A model generated the notes under the pieces. The model had not been told where the DNA came from, made no database searches, and saw only the letters and a program-made list of their open reading frames with translations. A DNA stretch of 64,000 nucleotides from Paracoccaceae bacterium. GTDB lineage: Bacteria > Pseudomonadota > Alphaproteobacteria > Rhodobacterales > Rhodobacteraceae. Each line of letters begins with the position of its first letter. Within the stretch, counting starts at the first letter, position 1. The translations under genes and the position numbers were made by a program. The DNA lies in the NCBI GenBank assembly GCA_017510335.1, contig JAFWNM010000015.1:38166-102165 (forward strand), read 5' to 3'. Positions 55,388 through 63,436 of the stretch are shown one piece after another.

Positions 55388-55465
55388 TCAGAACACACCA
55401 AACAGATAAAGCAAGATGATCAATGGCAACGGAATGCCAATTATCCACAGCAACAAACCACGCAT
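55388..55465 (-). CDS. 25-aa single-helix membrane peptide
   Basis: The frame encodes MRGLLLWIIGIPLPLIILLY and then LFGVF before TGA, a single hydrophobic helix with one Arg at the start. AAAGGA lies 8 nt before the ATG at 55465. An exact EcfG promoter lies 48 bp upstream. Promoter, ribosome site and clean frame together support a real gene of a size usually missed. A role in membrane stress or as a subunit of a membrane complex is speculation. Confidence 0.65.
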   Translation of the reverse strand: MRGLLLWIIGIPLPLIILLYLFGVF

Positions 55466-55513
55466 TCTTAGGTCCTTTCGCAGGTCAACAGGTTGAGTTC
55501 GCTTATATTTATC

Positions 55514-55538
55514 AACGGGCAACGCCGCAAAAAGTTCC
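55514..55538 (-). promoter_or_regulatory. EcfG-type promoter for the 25-aa peptide
   Basis: On the minus strand GGAAC (55538-55534) and CGTT (55517-55514) are 16 bp apart. Confidence 0.8.
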
Positions 55539-55707
55539 GCCCGAAAGGACCGCTATCCATTCCCCCCCCCCCCGCGCGCGCGGGCAGCCTGACGGGGTGC
55601 ATGCGCTTTCATGCCGTGGGGCACATCGCACACCCCCCTTTTCAGGAAAATCATCTGGTGCCGGATACGCAGGTTTGGTGTTGCACATGCCATGGCCTGG
55701 ACAACAC

Positions 55708-55736
55708 TAGGCCCCGCCGGAAACCGGCGGGGCCTA
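55708..55736 (-). terminator. Hairpin after the PRC-barrel gene
   Basis: TAGGCCCCGCCGG / CCGGCGGGGCCTA form a 13-bp stem with a 3-nt loop, about 51 bp after the gene's stop. The region from here to 55540 otherwise holds only a C-run (about 55563-55572) and no gene. Confidence 0.65.
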
Positions 55737-55787
55737 AAACAGTTCAGCTTCGGTCACACACCAAAGTGGCGGATGACACGCGCCAGA

Positions 55788-56774
55788 TTACCCTTGGTAT
55801 TCAGGCACGCTTTCCAGTTGTTCCTGAGTCATCGGAACGGAAACACGCACGTCGCCATCTTGGTCGTTCCACATGATGTCGACATCGGCAAGTTCAAGGG
55901 CGATGGTGTGGCTTGCAAGTCCAAGAAACCCGCCCACGTCCATGATGACATGGGTCATCGTGCCATCATCGCCAATCACCACATCATCCACAGTTGCGAT
56001 GTTGTCACCTTCGGCGCCATAGACATTCGCACCCAGCAGGTTTTCGGCAGTGCGGTCCTGCTCACCCATTTCGGTGTAGCCGTCCATGGTTGCCTGATCC
56101 GCACCCGGTGTCGCTGGCTGGGTCGACATTCCGGTGCCATCTTGCGCCATCGTGCCGTCTTGCGTCATGCTATCATCGCCGTCCAGCATGCCCATGTCGT
56201 GACCGCCTGCGGCCTGGTCATAGCCTTGCGCCTCGAAGCCGATATCCAGTTGGTCATCTTCCCATTCGGGCAAGGCTTCCAGCTGCTCCTGGCTCATGGA
56301 TGCCACGACGAAGAAATCGGACAGGTCTTCGGGTGCCGTATCATCGGCCACGAAATACAGCTCGCTGATGTCAACCATCACTGTGCGCGCCCCAAGGCCT
56401 AGGAAACCGCCAACATCAATCAAGATGCCGCGCACTTCGCCGTCTTGGGTCATGACAATGTCTTCGATATTGCCGACATCATTCCAGGCATCGCGCTCGG
56501 ATGTGAAGGTGTCGCTGCTTTCCCAGCGCATGCTGGTGCGGTCCCAGGCGCTGCGGTCGTCGGACGCGCGGTCTTGTTGCAGCGTGCGGGTTTGTTCATT
56601 GTCCAGCGTATACAGGTTTTTGCCCGTAAAATCCGATGACAGGAACGCCGGAACAAATTGGCCTTGCGTCCCTTGTGCAGCAGTATCGCCACCCATGGTC
56701 GTGTCGGCCGTTTGCGCATATGCCCCCATCGAGGTAACTGCGACAATTGCGGTAGTCAGCATAAGGTTTTTCAT
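55788..56774 (-). CDS. Exported protein with two PRC-barrel domains
   Basis: The 328-aa product has a signal peptide (~1-21, ending GAYAQ) and two PRC-barrel-like domains (~80-155 and ~240-315). The repeated pattern DVGGFLGLGARTVMVDISEL / DVGGFLGLASHTIALELADV shows an internal duplication, with the same MTQEQLE...LP ending. A Met/Asp/Gly/Thr-rich linker lies between. Such periplasmic PRC proteins are often stress induced; partner unknown. A possible weak EcfG-like site upstream has poor spacing. Confidence 0.85.
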   Translation of the reverse strand: MKNLMLTTAIVAVTSMGAYAQTADTTMGGDTAAQGTQGQFVPAFLSSDFTGKNLYTLDNEQTRTLQQDRASDDRSAWDRTSMRWESSDTFTSERDAWNDVGNIEDIVMTQDGEVRGILIDVGGFLGLGARTVMVDISELYFVADDTAPEDLSDFFVVASMSQEQLEALPEWEDDQLDIGFEAQGYDQAAGGHDMGMLDGDDSMTQDGTMAQDGTGMSTQPATPGADQATMDGYTEMGEQDRTAENLLGANVYGAEGDNIATVDDVVIGDDGTMTHVIMDVGGFLGLASHTIALELADVDIMWNDQDGDVRVSVPMTQEQLESVPEYQG

Positions 56775-56977
56775 AGTCTTTCTCTCCTACGTTGTCTCTG
56801 GCCTTCTCGAAGGCTCTGCAAACACAACAACGGGGGGCGCATCAAAGTTCCAAAATAATCCTAAAAAGTTTATTTTTTTGAATGACTTAACGTAAACCAC
56901 GGGCAATAACACCAGCCCGTTGCCGGACTGGTGCCAAAAGCCGCACCCTTCTGAAATTCCGCGCGGGCAAACCCGCG

Positions 56978-57205
56978 TCAGCGCCGTTCGCGAGAGCGTT
57001 CCCGCGCAGGTTTGTCGCCCACGTCATCAAACGCGCCCGACGGGGCCTGATCCACATGTTCAATACGGCGCATGCCCAGATCGGGGGTCTTGTCATTGGC
57101 CGCAGGGTGGGTCGGGTCCACGCTGGCGCCTTCTTTTTTCAGCTTGCGCGCTTCTTTTGCGAATTTTTCTTGCGCAGTGGTACTGGTGTTTTTCGGTGCA
57201 GTCAT
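56978..57205 (-). CDS. 75-aa hydrophilic protein of unknown function
   Basis: The product is highly charged (Lys/Arg/Asp/Glu), with a helical N-terminal half (AQEKFAKEARKLKKEGASVD) and a Pro/Asp-rich end. No family is recognised. AAAGGACG precedes the ATG at 57205 and an exact EcfG promoter lies 42 bp upstream. Confidence 0.75.
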   Translation of the reverse strand: MTAPKNTSTTAQEKFAKEARKLKKEGASVDPTHPAANDKTPDLGMRRIEHVDQAPSGAFDDVGDKPARERSRERR

Positions 57206-57247
57206 CGTTGCGTCCTTTCCGGTCGTATCGTGGTGCATCCCCCAAGA

Positions 57248-57272
57248 AACGCGGCACCCCCAAAAGCGTTCC
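57248..57272 (-). promoter_or_regulatory. EcfG-type promoter for the 75-aa gene
   Basis: On the minus strand GGAAC (57272-57268) and CGTT (57251-57248) are 16 bp apart. Confidence 0.8.
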
Positions 57273-57322
57273 ACCGGCCCCCACCCCTGCGCGGCAATCC
57301 GCCGAACCGCGCACCTGCAGGC

Positions 57323-57353
57323 CAAAAAAAAAACGCTGGCACAAGGGCCAGCG
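57323..57353 (-). terminator. Intrinsic terminator after the PLDc_N gene
   Basis: On the minus strand ACGCTGGC / GCCAGCGT with a 6-nt loop is followed by a run of nine or more T residues. It separates the 60-aa and 75-aa genes. Confidence 0.85.
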
Positions 57354-57399
57354 TAAAGTGTGCCGACGGGAAACATCCCATTCGACAGGAGGGAAAGCT

Positions 57400-57582
57400 T
57401 CAACCCTTCTTCGGGCCGGCAATGAACCATATGATCAGCCCGACAACCGGGAACAACAAAACCAGCAATATCCAAAGAACCTTTTGTCCCTGGCTGGAAG
57501 GCGAGCCCAGAATGGACACCGCCGCCCAGACAACTAGCGCCAGATGCAAAATACCCAGAAACCCCGTGAAATTCGTGTTCAT
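57400..57582 (-). CDS. PLD nuclease N-terminal-like membrane protein
   Basis: The 60-aa product has two membrane helices (FTGFLGILHLALVVWAAVSIL and KVLWILLVLLFPVVGLIIWF) and a KKG end. It matches the PLDc_N domain, found alone in many small proteins. Function unknown. A GGAAC-N16-GGTT element (one mismatch to EcfG consensus) lies 37 bp upstream. Confidence 0.8.
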   Translation of the reverse strand: MNTNFTGFLGILHLALVVWAAVSILGSPSSQGQKVLWILLVLLFPVVGLIIWFIAGPKKG

Positions 57583-57619
57583 AACTCTTTTGCCTCATCC
57601 ATCAGACCATCTGGAACCC

Positions 57620-57644
57620 AACCCCCTGCCGCCCGGAAGGTTCC
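57620..57644 (-). promoter_or_regulatory. EcfG-like promoter variant for the PLDc_N gene
   Basis: GGAAC (57644-57640) and GGTT (57623-57620) are 16 bp apart on the minus strand; the -10 differs in one base from CGTT. Confidence 0.5.
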
Positions 57645-57658
57645 CGAAAAACTGCACG

Positions 57659-57748
57659 TTACAGTCCGGCCTGCGCCAGCCACACGGCCAGCGCTATGGC
57701 AAGCGCGGTCATCATCACAGCAAAAGCAAGGGCAAGTTTCGGGCGCAT
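57659..57748 (-). CDS. 29-aa hydrophobic peptide
   Basis: The frame starts MRPKLALAFAVMMTALAIAL and ends AVWLAQAGL. It begins 4 bp after the ferric-reductase-like gene's stop, and TTAGGA precedes the ATG closely. It could be a small membrane peptide cotranscribed with that gene. Evidence is limited to frame, position and hydrophobic character. Confidence 0.35.
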   Translation of the reverse strand: MRPKLALAFAVMMTALAIALAVWLAQAGL

Positions 57749-57752
57749 GTTC

Positions 57753-59153
57753 CTAAACCAGTTCGAAAATTTCGTAATCGATATGGCGATCACGCACACC
57801 AAGGCGCTGCAGATCAGCCCGCAAGGACGCGATCATAGGGCCGGGACCACACAGCAAATGCGGCCAGTCGCGCGTATCGGCGGCAAGATGGCGCGTCAGA
57901 ATGTCGAAATCGACCTGTCCGCTTTCGCCGTCCCACCCTTCGGGCGGGTCATCCAGCACATGCACCAGCGTCATGTTCAGACTTTTGCGCAAGCGCTCCA
58001 GCTCCTGCCGGAAGGCAATCATGTCCAAGGACGGGTTGGCATAGATCACGATGACAGGGCGCGTGTCACCACGCGCATCCAGCGCATGCAAATTGGCAAT
58101 GATGGGCGTAATCCCGACCCCGCCCGCGACCATCACAAACCCTTTGGCGCGCGCCATCCGGTCCACCGAAAACGCCCCATACGGCCCATCCACATAGGCC
58201 CGCGCCCCGATTCTGGTTTGCGCCAGGTCCTTGCTATGGTCGCCCAGCGCCTTGATGGCAAAGGACAGGTTCGGGCCATGTTCGGGCGCTGTGGAAATGG
58301 TGAACGGGTGCTGGATCATCCCATAGGGCGAATGATCGACCGTCAGCCATGCGAACTGCCCGGGCTTCCAGCGCTTCAGCGCGCGCCCCTCGGGGGCAAG
58401 TTCCAGACGGCGCACCCCGCCGCCTTCGTCATGGTTGCCGACAACCCGCCACGGGTTGCGCGTCTGGACCCAGGGACGGATGACACGCGTGAACACCAAC
58501 AATCCCAGCCACCCCAGCGTGACCCCCAGCCACAAGACGCGCTTTTGCGGCGTATCGGTCAGGTTGCCCACCCCCAGAACATGCGCAATCGCGGCCACAA
58601 ACCCCGAAATCGCCAGCCCCAGATGCAGCCTGCGCCACCACTCATAGCGCAGGCCCAACGGACGGCGCCATTGCGACGTGACCACAAGCGCGGCAAAGCA
58701 CAAAGCCGCCACACGCCCCGCCGTCAGTTCCCAACGTGCCTGAAACGGGTTCAACGCGCCCAATGCAGGTTGATGAAACACATATAGCACAGCGAAATGC
58801 GCGGCCATCAGCACAAGCGCGCCCCAACTCAGGTACCGGTGCGCCAGATAGACGATATCGGCCCCGAACGGGTGCGTGACCCAGCGCAGGCGGCCTGTCA
58901 GCGCGAATTGCAACGTCACCATCGCCAGCGCCCCAAAGCCCAGCCCCATGCTGAAATCCCACATCAGCCCGCCGGACGGCACCGCCTCGGCGGTGAAAAC
59001 AAGCACCGCGAAGGGCAGCCCCAGCGCCAGAACCCCCAGCGCCAGCACGGCCACCGCATGCAACAGGACAACCCCGCGCCGGTCATGACGGGGCTGGAAC
59101 TGGCGGGCTTTTTGGGTGCGCGCCGTAGCGGATGGGAAGGAAGGACCATTCAT
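57753..59153 (-). CDS. Ferric-reductase-like transmembrane oxidoreductase
   Basis: The 466-aa product has an N-terminal ferric reductase-like membrane domain (~25-220; paired His in AHRYLSWGALVLMAAHFAVLYVFH, in parts, and RRLHLGLAISGFVAAIAHVLG). A C-terminal FAD/NAD(P) domain follows, with HPFTIST, DGPYGAFSV, GGVGITPIIANLHAL and LLCGPGPMI. It likely moves electrons from cytoplasmic NAD(P)H across the membrane; substrate unknown. An EcfG -10 lies only 8 bp before the ATG at 59153, so the mRNA would be almost leaderless, or translation starts further in. Confidence 0.88.
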   Translation of the reverse strand: MNGPSFPSATARTQKARQFQPRHDRRGVVLLHAVAVLALGVLALGLPFAVLVFTAEAVPSGGLMWDFSMGLGFGALAMVTLQFALTGRLRWVTHPFGADIVYLAHRYLSWGALVLMAAHFAVLYVFHQPALGALNPFQARWELTAGRVAALCFAALVVTSQWRRPLGLRYEWWRRLHLGLAISGFVAAIAHVLGVGNLTDTPQKRVLWLGVTLGWLGLLVFTRVIRPWVQTRNPWRVVGNHDEGGGVRRLELAPEGRALKRWKPGQFAWLTVDHSPYGMIQHPFTISTAPEHGPNLSFAIKALGDHSKDLAQTRIGARAYVDGPYGAFSVDRMARAKGFVMVAGGVGITPIIANLHALDARGDTRPVIVIYANPSLDMIAFRQELERLRKSLNMTLVHVLDDPPEGWDGESGQVDFDILTRHLAADTRDWPHLLCGPGPMIASLRADLQRLGVRDRHIDYEIFELV

Positions 59154-59161
59154 CCCCCTTC

Positions 59162-59186
59162 AACGTGGCACCCCCGCGCCGGTTCC
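59162..59186 (-). promoter_or_regulatory. EcfG-type promoter for the ferric-reductase-like gene
   Basis: On the minus strand GGAAC (59186-59182) and CGTT (59165-59162) are 16 bp apart, immediately before the coding region. Confidence 0.75.
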
Positions 59187-59290
59187 CTGCTCTGCACCAC
59201 TAAAGTCCGTTGCAGGGAACCAGTGTTGTGCTTCCCCAACATGCGGAAACAGGAAACTACAGCGGGGCGCGCGTGTGAATGCGGCCCGCG

Positions 59291-59800
59291 TCAGGACAGG
59301 TCGTCGGGCGGTTTTGTGCCGATCCTGTAGTCAAAGACCAGCTTGCCGCCATGCCAGCCGGTCACCGCCGTCAACCCTGCCGCAACGAAGGACAGCATCA
59401 ACCCCAGCGGCAGAACCGCCTCCTCGGGTTGGCCGATGCGAAACGCCCAGTTTGCCCCGATCAGCGACAACAACATGACCGCCAGAATAAAATGCGTCCA
59501 GCTTGCCGACCTGTTGCGGATGCCACGCACCACCAGCAATTCAACAGTGCCCGTGATGCCCGCAATCACCCCCATCAGGAACGCGCCGAACGCGGCCCAG
59601 CCCGCCACCTGTGTCCAGAACGCATCTGCGGTCCACCAATACAGCAGATCCGCCCCCAGAACCGACAATGTCAGCGCTATGGGAAATGCAACCAGCATCG
59701 CATGCAGGGGATGGCCCGCAATGGCAATGCGCGATTCTGTGTCCAACAGCGCGCGGTGTTCCTCAATGGGGTCGGTAAAACGGGTGTCGTTGCCTGTCAT
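59291..59800 (-). CDS. DUF2231 membrane protein
   Basis: The product (169 aa from the ATG at 59800) has four membrane helices and matches DUF2231: the conserved GHPLHAMLVAFPIALTL start, and HFILAVMLLSLIGANW, TAVTGWHGGKLVFDYRIG. The upstream ATG at 59848 is less likely because an EcfG-like -10 is only 2 bp before it. Function unknown; often found near stress genes. Confidence 0.8.
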   Translation of the reverse strand: MTGNDTRFTDPIEEHRALLDTESRIAIAGHPLHAMLVAFPIALTLSVLGADLLYWWTADAFWTQVAGWAAFGAFLMGVIAGITGTVELLVVRGIRNRSASWTHFILAVMLLSLIGANWAFRIGQPEEAVLPLGLMLSFVAAGLTAVTGWHGGKLVFDYRIGTKPPDDLS

Positions 59801-59850
59801 GCGCGTGGTGCCCCCTTGCCCGGATATGTCTGGCAGATGTTCAGGCATTT

Positions 59851-59875
59851 AACCCGCAACTTGCGTGCCAGTTCC
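59851..59875 (-). promoter_or_regulatory. EcfG-like promoter variant for the DUF2231 gene
   Basis: GGAAC (59875-59871) and GGTT (59854-59851) are 16 bp apart on the minus strand, 50 bp before the ATG at 59800. Confidence 0.5.
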
Positions 59876-59892
59876 CGCGCGCGCGCCAACAC

Positions 59893-61608
59893 TCAGGCCA
59901 GCGCGGGGGCTTGGGGCACCTGTTCGGCCACCCGCAAACACACCTGCCACCCGTCGCGCCCGTCGCGCTGATGGGGGCCTATTTCAATATCGCCATGGAT
60001 TTGCAGCGCAAAGGCCGTCATCAATTCGCGCCCCAGCCCGTCGCCTGGCACATCATCGGGCGCGCCGGACACCGAATTCCACACACGCAACTGGGCAAAC
60101 CCGTCCTTGCGCGACAGGCTGATATCCAGCAGATTTTCCCCGCCATGCGCGCTGGAGGCGTATTTCACCGCATTGGTCAGCGCTTCGGCAAACAGCAACG
60201 ATGCCGGGATGATCTTGTCATGGGCCATATTCACGCCCTCGAACTGGGTCGTGACCTTCAGATCCGTGGTGCCGGAACGTGCCAGCGACAATGTTTCTTG
60301 CAAAATACTGTCAAAGAAACTGGCGGCATAGCGTTCTGAAATCCGGTCTTGTTCATATAGCGTGCGATGGATTGTCGCCAGTGACCGCACCCGCGCCTGA
60401 ACCCCTTGCAAAATCAGCCGCGCATCAGGGTCGCGCAAACGGCGCATCTGCAAATTCAGGATCGAGGCGATAAGCTGCAGGTTGTTTTTCACACGGTGAT
60501 GCACTTCTTTCAGCAAAATGGTCTTTTCTGCCAGCGCGTCCTCACGCTCGCGCTCGTCACGGCGGATCAGAAGCGCCATTTTCGAAAAGGTGGAATCAAT
60601 CTCGCGCAATTCGGCGGGTGCTTCATCGGGCAGGCGCTGGAATTCCTCGCGGTTGCCAAGCGCGAAGCGGCTCAACTGCGAATTCAACCGCTTCAGGTGG
60701 CGCACGACCATGTAATCCACGGCGAACATGACAACCGCCAAGGATGCAAACCACATAAGCACCGGGAACCCAAGCCGCCAGTAACTCTGGGCGGCTGCGA
60801 AGGGCAACTGATCGCTCGACCAGCTTCCCAGCGCATAAAGCTGGCCGGGGATCACCTCGGCAATGGTGAACATGCGCTTGTCACCGCTTTCGCTGGGACC
60901 GCGGAAAACCCCGTTGCGGGCCTGCAAAAACTCCTCCAGGGCGGTGCCTTCGGGCAGCCGGTCCACTGCATCGGCGGTATCTTCATTGGTCAGGGTATCG
61001 CCTGCGGGGTTGACCAGGTAGGTCATGCGCAGACCGCTGCTTTCGTCAGGTTCCGTGGAAATCAGGCTGAAGGTCTGGCGCGATATCGAAATGCTGATAT
61101 AGCCCATGAAATCGCCATCGGAATAGACCGGCCTGTTGGCCAGCACCACTGGCCGCCCCGTTATGGCGCCTGACGGCTGAAAACTGAAAAAACTGCGCGG
61201 GTCCGCCATAGTGGCCTGCAACCGTTCGGACGCACCAAAATCCACCGGCTCGCCCTGTGACAGGCAACGCATCACGCCGTCGCGCGGAATAAACCCCGCA
61301 AAGGAAAACAGCCCCGTCGCATCAATGAATTCGCGCAAGAACCCCGAACAGGCGGCGGAATCGTCCAGCCGTTCCAGCACCAGCGGCGTCAGGCGGTGCG
61401 CGGACAACATGGCGCTTTCCAGCAAACCCCGCTGCCCTGCCACCGCATCCAGCGTGCGCGACACCAGCATGGCATCATTGGCGCGCGCCTGTTCGCGCAG
61501 CGCCTGATATTCCGAATAGATGGAAATCGCCCCCAAAGGGGCAAGCGCCAGCGTCATCAGAATCGCCAGTCGTGTCGCCAATCGGTCATTGATTTCGAAC
61601 ACTGCCAC
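59893..61608 (-). CDS. Membrane sensor histidine kinase, HWE/HisKA_2 type
   Basis: The product (571 aa from a GTG at 61608) has a first membrane helix (~10-35), a periplasmic sensing region (~36-275) with a dCache-like pattern (MTYLVNPAGDTLTNEDTADA), and a second helix (~285-305). A HAMP-like linker and the HisKA_2 phosphoacceptor motif LLKEVHHRVKNNLQLIASIL follow, then an HATPase region (ASLLFAEALTNAVKYASSAHGG). This class donates phosphate to PhyR in the general stress response. AAGG lies 6 nt before the GTG; a TTG at 61638 overlapping ecfG is the alternative. Confidence 0.88.
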   Translation of the reverse strand: MAVFEINDRLATRLAILMTLALAPLGAISIYSEYQALREQARANDAMLVSRTLDAVAGQRGLLESAMLSAHRLTPLVLERLDDSAACSGFLREFIDATGLFSFAGFIPRDGVMRCLSQGEPVDFGASERLQATMADPRSFFSFQPSGAITGRPVVLANRPVYSDGDFMGYISISISRQTFSLISTEPDESSGLRMTYLVNPAGDTLTNEDTADAVDRLPEGTALEEFLQARNGVFRGPSESGDKRMFTIAEVIPGQLYALGSWSSDQLPFAAAQSYWRLGFPVLMWFASLAVVMFAVDYMVVRHLKRLNSQLSRFALGNREEFQRLPDEAPAELREIDSTFSKMALLIRRDEREREDALAEKTILLKEVHHRVKNNLQLIASILNLQMRRLRDPDARLILQGVQARVRSLATIHRTLYEQDRISERYAASFFDSILQETLSLARSGTTDLKVTTQFEGVNMAHDKIIPASLLFAEALTNAVKYASSAHGGENLLDISLSRKDGFAQLRVWNSVSGAPDDVPGDGLGRELMTAFALQIHGDIEIGPHQRDGRDGWQVCLRVAEQVPQAPALA

Positions 61609-61634
61609 TGCCTGCCTTAAACCATATTCAGTTA

Positions 61635-62210
61635 TCAAAACCCGTTCGGCGCACCAGCCATCACCATGGCGACAGATTTATCTGTGGACTCAGGGTTCTC
61701 GCCTTTTTCAAGATACAGCATTTCTGCCAATGCCTTGCGCGCACGGTTGGCGCGGCTTTTTATTGTGCCGGGCGCGCAATTGCAGGTTTCTGCGGCTTCC
61801 TCGATGGAAAACCCCATCGCCCCCACCAGAATCAGCGCCTCGCGCTGTTCAATGGGCAACAATTTCATCGCGGCAGTCAGTTCTTGCAACGCAAGACGGC
61901 CATCATGGTCGGGCTTGGAGGCCATCCGCGCGGCAAAGAGTCCTTCGCCATCGGACACTTCGCGCGACTGTTTGCGGCGCTTGGACAGATAGGTGTTGCG
62001 CAAAATGGTGAACAACCACGCCCGCAGATTGGTCCCTGCATTATACTGGCCGAATTTGGTCCAGGCTTTCAGGACGGTTTCCTGCACCAGATCATCAGCG
62101 GCCGACATGTCCCCTGACAGACCACGCGCAAAGGCGCGCAGGGCGGGCAGATGGGTCACAATTTCGTCGCGCGGGTCGGGGGTTGTGTCAGGCGGTAATG
62201 TGCCAGTCAT
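61635..62210 (-). CDS. ecfG: General stress sigma factor EcfG (RpoE2-type)
   Basis: This ECF sigma factor directs RNA polymerase to general stress promoters. The 191-aa product has region 2 (MSAADDLVQETVLKAWTKFGQYNAGTNLRAWLFTIL, in parts) and region 4 (LLPIEQREALILVGAMGFSIEEAAETCNCAPGTIKSRANRAR, in parts). It overlaps nepR by 4 bp, which keeps sigma and anti-sigma made together. Its own promoter sequence lies upstream of nepR, so it should be autoregulated. Confidence 0.93.
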   Translation of the reverse strand: MTGTLPPDTTPDPRDEIVTHLPALRAFARGLSGDMSAADDLVQETVLKAWTKFGQYNAGTNLRAWLFTILRNTYLSKRRKQSREVSDGEGLFAARMASKPDHDGRLALQELTAAMKLLPIEQREALILVGAMGFSIEEAAETCNCAPGTIKSRANRARKALAEMLYLEKGENPESTDKSVAMVMAGAPNGF

Positions 62211-62395
62211 TGCTTCCCCGCCTTCTTCTGTGCATCCTGCTGTCGCAGCGCTTCCAGAAGATCGGTCAGGGATTTGGGCAATTCCTCGGACGTGGTATCG
62301 GTATAGAGCCGCTTGAGGTTTTCATCAATCTGTCTGGAAACAGCCGGCGCGATGTCCTTCTTGCTTCCGTTACGTTTCCCGCTCATTATCGACAT
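62207..62395 (-). CDS. nepR: Anti-sigma factor NepR
   Basis: NepR holds EcfG inactive until phosphorylated PhyR titrates it. The 62-aa product has the conserved helices RQIDENLKRLYTDTTSEELP and KSLTDLLEALRQQD. The ATG at 62395 follows AAAGG; ATG at 62386 is possible. It starts the nepR-ecfG operon. Confidence 0.92.
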   Translation of the reverse strand: MSIMSGKRNGSKKDIAPAVSRQIDENLKRLYTDTTSEELPKSLTDLLEALRQQDAQKKAGKQ

Positions 62396-62474
62396 ACAGC
62401 CTTTTGCTCCACAAATCTCAATCTGGCATTTTACGTTGCAGCGCGCAAGCATGGTATAAGATGCAACAACCTTC

Positions 62475-62506
62475 GGAACCGAACGCCGCGCGCTGCGTTT
62501 GGTTCC
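62475..62506. promoter_or_regulatory. Palindromic two-way EcfG promoter between nepR and phyR
   Basis: Plus strand: GGAAC (62475-62479), 16 bp, CGTT (62496-62499). Minus strand: GGAAC (62506-62502), 16 bp, CGTT (62485-62482). The 32-bp unit is nearly a perfect palindrome (GGAACCGAACG...CGTTTGGTTCC), so one site serves both phyR and nepR-ecfG. Confidence 0.85.
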
Positions 62507-62593
62507 CGAAGAATATGTGTTTTTTACAATCTGCCCGGGCACGGGCCGCAAGATCGGAAAGTTCAGATGATGCCGGAAGTCCAAGGAGAGAAG

Positions 62594-63388
62594 ATGTCGA
62601 TGTCGATGCGTATTGCAAAAGAACTGCCCTATCTGCGCCGGTATGCGCGCGCGCTGACCGGCAGCCAGCACACAGGCGACAGATATGCAGCCGCCACGCT
62701 GGAAGCGATCCTTGAAGACCGGTCCTTGCTGGACAGCGACATGTCCCCGAAACTGGGGCTGTTCCGGGCGTTCCACACTGTGTGGCAAACCACCGGCGCC
62801 CCTGTCAGCGAAGACCCTGCCACAGGCACCGAAGCGCGCGCGCAATCGCTGCTGGCAGCGCTGACAACCAACACCCGCGAAGCGCTGCTGCTGCGTTCAC
62901 TGGAAGAATTCAGCTATGACGACATTGCGCAAATCGTCCAGATCACCGAATCCGAAGCCCGCGAACTGGTGACTATCGCCTATGGGGAAATGTCGCGGTC
63001 AGTGCAGGGGCGCATCCAGATCATCGAAGATGAACCGCTGATCGCGCTGGATATCAAAAGCATTGTCACCGAAATGGGCCATGAGGTGACAGGCATCGCG
63101 CGCACCCACAAGGAAGCTGTGGAACTGGGCAATCGCACGCGCCCGGACCTTATTCTGGCCGATATCCACCTTGCCGACGATTCCTCGGGGGTGGAAGCAG
63201 TGGCCGAATTGCTGCGCGACAATGCCGATATTCCGGTCATTTTCATCACCGCCTATCCCGAACGCCTGCTGACCGGCGAAAAACCCGAACCCGCCTTCCT
63301 GATCACCAAACCCTTCGAGGAAGAACAGGTCCGCTCTGCAGTGTCGCAAGCCATGTTCTTTGCATCCACGACGACACTCAACGCCTGA
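62594..63388 (+). CDS. phyR: General stress response regulator PhyR
   Basis: PhyR couples stress kinases to EcfG: its N-terminal sigma-like domain, once released by phosphorylation, binds NepR. The 264-aa product has the EcfG-mimic domain (~1-130: ELPYLRRYARALTGSQHTGD and SLEEFSYDDIAQIVQITESEARELV) and a receiver domain (~140-255) with the phospho-Asp in LILADIHLADDSSG and the later FITAYPERLL and FLITKPFEE. AAGGAGAG precedes the ATG at 62594. Confidence 0.95.
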   Translation: MSMSMRIAKELPYLRRYARALTGSQHTGDRYAAATLEAILEDRSLLDSDMSPKLGLFRAFHTVWQTTGAPVSEDPATGTEARAQSLLAALTTNTREALLLRSLEEFSYDDIAQIVQITESEARELVTIAYGEMSRSVQGRIQIIEDEPLIALDIKSIVTEMGHEVTGIARTHKEAVELGNRTRPDLILADIHLADDSSGVEAVAELLRDNADIPVIFITAYPERLLTGEKPEPAFLITKPFEEEQVRSAVSQAMFFASTTTLNA

Positions 63389-63408
63389 TTGGCCTGAACC
63401 GTATCGAA

Positions 63409-63436
63409 AAGCCGGCAATTTTGCCGGCTTTTTTCA
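63409..63436 (+). terminator. Intrinsic terminator of phyR
   Basis: AAGCCGGC / GCCGGCTT form an 8-bp stem with loop AATTTT, followed by TTTT. It lies 20 bp after the stop codon. Confidence 0.88.

Noticed and set aside
55129-55401. 90-codon minus-strand frame upstream of ctaG
   Set aside because: Starts with TTG without a ribosome site, overlaps the 25-aa gene and the EcfG promoter of ctaG, no recognisable family.
56829-56851. EcfG promoter for the PRC-barrel gene
   Set aside because: GGAAC and CGTT are only 14 bp apart; a 17-bp reading gives TGTT. Too weak to call.
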